Assembly: GCF_039536205.1 (NCBI RefSeq)
Contig: NZ_BAAAYL010000001.1
Location: 5,642,001 to 5,706,000 of the forward strand
DNA length: 64,000 nucleotides
Source: Streptomyces sannanensis
Lineage (GTDB): Bacteria; Actinomycetota; Actinomycetes; Streptomycetales; Streptomycetaceae
Reading direction: 5' to 3'
A program made the translations under genes and the position numbers. This document shows positions 61,787-64,000 of the stretch, in pieces. How positions within the stretch are numbered: position 1 is the stretch's first letter; each line of letters starts with the position of its first letter. The notes under the pieces are model-generated. The model searched no databases and was not told where the DNA came from. It saw only the letters and a program-made list of their open reading frames with translations.

Positions 61787-62563
61787 GTGGCCCCCTTCGT
61801 ACTTCCGCACCGGCTGCACGGCGACGGACCGCACCGGGTCTTCGCCGTGCACGGCTGGCTCGCCGACCGTGACGCCTATGCGCCGGTGCTGTCGGACCTC
61901 GACCTCGACTCCTTCCGCTATGCAGTCGTGGACCTGCGCGGATACGGCGAGGCCAGGCAGACCCCCGGCGAATACACCACCCGCGAGGCCGCGGACGACC
62001 TACTCGCCCTCGCCGACCGGCTGGGCTGGGACCGCTTCTCGGTCGTCGGCCACTCCATGGGCGGCTCCGTCGCCCAGCGCGTCCTGGCCGCCGCACCGGG
62101 ACGGGTGCGCCGGATCGTCGGCGTCTCACCGGTACCGGCCAACGGCCTGCCGCTGCCGCCCGAGCAGTGGGAGCTCTTCGCCTCAGCGGCCGAGCGCCCG
62201 GAGAACCGACGCGCCATCATCGACATCACCACCGGGGGCAACCGCCCCGCCGCCTGGCTCGACCGGGTGGTCCGGCACTCCGTGGAGCGAAGCGACGCCA
62301 AGGCGCTCCGTGCCTGGCTCGACTCCTGGACGGGCGACGACTTCCACACCGAGATCGACGGCAGCACGGTCCCGGCCCTCGCGGTCGCCGGCGCACTCGA
62401 CCCGGCGCTGAGTGCCGAACTGATGCGTCAGACCTGGCTGCGCTGGTATCCCCACGGCGAACTCGTCGAACTCCCCGGCGCGGGCCACTACGCCATGGAC
62501 GAGACCCCGCTCGAACTCATCCGGACCGTCGAGGACTTCCTGCGTGCGGACGCCGCGGAATGA
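61787..62563 (+). CDS. Alpha/beta hydrolase
   Basis: The 258-residue protein (GTG) carries FAVHGWLADRDAYAPVLSDL, VVDLRGYGEARQ, the nucleophile elbow GHSMGG, a late Asp (GALDPALSAEL) and His in PGAGHYAMDETP. It is a general serine hydrolase. It overlaps the P450 gene by ATGA, so the two likely act on one substrate pathway. Confidence 0.88.
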   Translation: MAPFVLPHRLHGDGPHRVFAVHGWLADRDAYAPVLSDLDLDSFRYAVVDLRGYGEARQTPGEYTTREAADDLLALADRLGWDRFSVVGHSMGGSVAQRVLAAAPGRVRRIVGVSPVPANGLPLPPEQWELFASAAERPENRRAIIDITTGGNRPAAWLDRVVRHSVERSDAKALRAWLDSWTGDDFHTEIDGSTVPALAVAGALDPALSAELMRQTWLRWYPHGELVELPGAGHYAMDETPLELIRTVEDFLRADAAE

Positions 62564-63819
62564 CCGCGGACGTCTTCGACCCCCGCCTCTACGCCCGCGG
62601 TCTGCCCCACGACGCCTACCGGGAGCTGCGCGAGCGGCACCCGGTGGCCTGGCAGGACGAGTACGGGGTACTGGGCTGGCCGGCCGGTCCGGGCTTCTGG
62701 GCGGTCACACGGCACGCCGATGTCGTCAGCGTCCTGAAGGACGCCCGCACTTTCTCCTCCCATCTGGGCGCGACCCAGATCCGGGACCCGGACCCGGCGG
62801 ACCTCCCGTTCATCCGCCGGATGATGCTCAACCAGGACCCTGCCCCTACGCCCTCACGGGCGTGGGGGGACCCCCAGGGCCACGGCCGGCTGCGCCGCCT
62901 GGTCAGCCGCGCCTTCACCCCGGCCCGTATCGACCGCTTCGCCGCGGTCGCCCGCGAACGGGCCGGAACGCTCCTGGCCGCCGCCCGTGAGACGGCGACT
63001 GACGGCACCGTCGATCTGGTGAAGGCCGTCACCGACGAATACGCCCTGCTCAACCTCACCGACCTGCTGGGCGTGCCGAAGGACGACCGCGGCCTCCTCC
63101 TGGACTGGACCGAACGCGTCATCGCCTACCAGGACACCGATGAGCCCCCGGTCCTCGACGCGGACGGCCGCCCGGTCAACCCGCGTTCACCCGCGATGCT
63201 GGCGGAGATGTTCCGTTACGCGCAGGAGCTGGCTGCCCACAAGCGCCGCCACCCCGAAGACGACGTGATGACCTCGCTGGCCCACTCCGAACTCGCCGAC
63301 GCCGAACTGGAGATGTTCTTCTTCCTCCTCACGGTGGCGGGCAACGACACGGTCCGCAGCGCGGCCCCCGGCGGCTTCCTGGCCCTGGCGGAACACCCCG
63401 ACGAGCAGCGCCGCCTGCGTAAAGCCGAGGCCGCCGTCGACACCGCGGTGGACGAACTCCTGCGCTGGCACCCGCCTGTCCTGTCCTTCCGCCGCACGGC
63501 GACGGCCGATACCGAACTCGCCGGGCAACGCATCCGCGAGGGCGACAAGGTCGTCGTCTTCCACGCCTCGGCCAACTACGACGACCGTGCCTTCGGCGAC
63601 CCGCACCGCCTCGACCTGTCCCGCACCCCCAACCCCCATGTGTCCTTCGGTGACGGCCCCCATGTCTGCCTCGGCGCCCACTTCGCCCGCCTCCAGCTGC
63701 GCATCCTCCACGAGGAGGCCCTGCGCACCCTCCCGCCCTACAATCCGGCGGCCGAGCCCCGCCGCCTGGTCTCCAACTTCATCAACGGCCTGAAGAGCCT
63801 GCCGCTCCGGCTCGGGTAG
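62560..63819 (+). CDS. Cytochrome P450 with in-frame repeat insertion
   Basis: The 419-residue P450 starts at ATG 62560. I-helix AGNDTVRSAAPGG lacks the usual Thr pair pattern of many P450s but is standard for the CYP124/125/142-like clade. ExxR is ELLR, and the heme loop is FGDGPHVCLGAHFARLQLRI. Residues 95-105 (APTPSRAWGDP) interrupt the conserved LNQDP/QGHGRLRRLVSRAFTP motif before the C helix. They are encoded by a 33-bp palindromic insertion (62841-62873). The insert lies in a loop beside the heme-propionate-binding His and Arg, so activity may be kept. Confidence 0.88.
   Translation: MTADVFDPRLYARGLPHDAYRELRERHPVAWQDEYGVLGWPAGPGFWAVTRHADVVSVLKDARTFSSHLGATQIRDPDPADLPFIRRMMLNQDPAPTPSRAWGDPQGHGRLRRLVSRAFTPARIDRFAAVARERAGTLLAAARETATDGTVDLVKAVTDEYALLNLTDLLGVPKDDRGLLLDWTERVIAYQDTDEPPVLDADGRPVNPRSPAMLAEMFRYAQELAAHKRRHPEDDVMTSLAHSELADAELEMFFFLLTVAGNDTVRSAAPGGFLALAEHPDEQRRLRKAEAAVDTAVDELLRWHPPVLSFRRTATADTELAGQRIREGDKVVVFHASANYDDRAFGDPHRLDLSRTPNPHVSFGDGPHVCLGAHFARLQLRILHEEALRTLPPYNPAAEPRRLVSNFINGLKSLPLRLG
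62841..62873. repeat. 33-bp palindromic repeat inserted in P450 coding sequence
   Basis: Arms CCCCTACGCCC (62843-62853) and GGGCGTGGGGG (62858-62868) form an 11-bp stem with one G-T pair and loop TCAC. GACCC flanks it on both sides (62836-62840 and 62869-62873), like a 5-bp target duplication. GCGTGGGGG-ACC-CCCAG matches the repeat at 6587-6649. Confidence 0.75.
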
Positions 63820-64000
63820 GGCTTGAACAGTGCGAGGCTGCGCGGCCGGCCGTGTGGCGAATCAGGATTTCGAGAAGACGCACGAGTTCCGATGCACTGT
63901 CCGCGCAGTCTGCTCTTCGGGCCAAGGCTGACAGGGGGCCGAGGTGGTCGAGGACCACGCCTTCCCGGGCCAGGACGAAGACCAGCGCCAGCAAGGCAGC
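63782..64000 (-). other. Unrecognised partial frame at window end
   Basis: A minus-strand frame of at least 70 codons (ALVFVLAREGVVLDHLGPLS, then CADSASELVRLLEILI) ends inside the P450 3' end and may continue beyond the window. Its family is unknown. The 38-bp overlap with the P450 and the lack of a visible start make it doubtful. Confidence 0.25.

Overview
This window is Streptomyces-type chromosome, though nothing in it fixes the species. It has very high GC with GC-rich third codon positions, many GTG starts and ATGA/GTGA stop-start overlaps. The gene families also fit: XRE-DUF5753/DUF397 pairs, Tat-exported enzymes, a GH46 chitosanase, DUF5955, DUF6278 and a fused PcaD-PcaC. No rRNA, tRNA or CRISPR array was seen.

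Layout. 0-5 kb: an XRE-DUF5753 regulator and its DUF397 partner (cut by the window edge), a tetR remnant, a Tat-exported GH109-like glycosidase, a secreted NEW3 protein and an SDR. 5-12.9 kb: CorA-type metal channel, GAF-LuxR regulator beside two coupled acyl-CoA ligases, a zinc-ribbon/Mrr-like protein and a chitosanase. 13-17.3 kb: purine breakdown (8-oxoguanine deaminase; uraD-uraH-urate oxidase operon) with a small HTH protein and a thiamine-binding-like protein. 17.3-21.9 kb: complete pqqABCDE with a divergent, exported PQQ-type sugar dehydrogenase, so cofactor and user are side by side. 22-27.6 kb: subtilase, ABM monooxygenase and hypotheticals. 27.6-32.7 kb: accessory, decayed region with a DUF234 ATPase next to a large perfect palindrome, an AadA-like nucleotidyltransferase, an IS21 transposase remnant, and a whiJ-like cluster (DUF397, frameshifted XRE regulator, HATPase).

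32.8-46.1 kb: malate synthase, a MobA-like nucleotidyltransferase, DUF5955, a mobile-looking repeat, an XRE regulator divergent from an NCS2 purine permease, a UvrA remnant, a two-component system with an ABC exporter, then an IclR regulator, allantoinase and allantoicase. Together with 13-17 kb this gives a route from purine uptake through urate and allantoin to glyoxylate, which malate synthase uses. Promoters of the urate, allantoin and malate synthase units carry related dyads, suggesting one regulon, probably under the IclR protein.

46-57 kb: RibD-type reductase, truncated DMT exporter, second two-component system, two P450 3'-end remnants, a Gfo/Idh/MocA dehydrogenase divergent from a GntR regulator, an inverted-repeat element, a ROK kinase, PcaL, an MBL-fold hydrolase and exonuclease III. 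57-64 kb: an L,D-transpeptidase with a shifted C-terminus, a FemX/response-regulator chimera in front of a now partnerless histidine kinase, a GerMN lipoprotein, an alpha/beta hydrolase and a P450 whose coding sequence carries an in-frame copy of a palindromic repeat.

Most notable are the shared operators, the repeat inside the P450, the FemX chimera, the 26-bp perfect palindrome with a third arm copy, and the roughly 325-bp inverted-repeat element.
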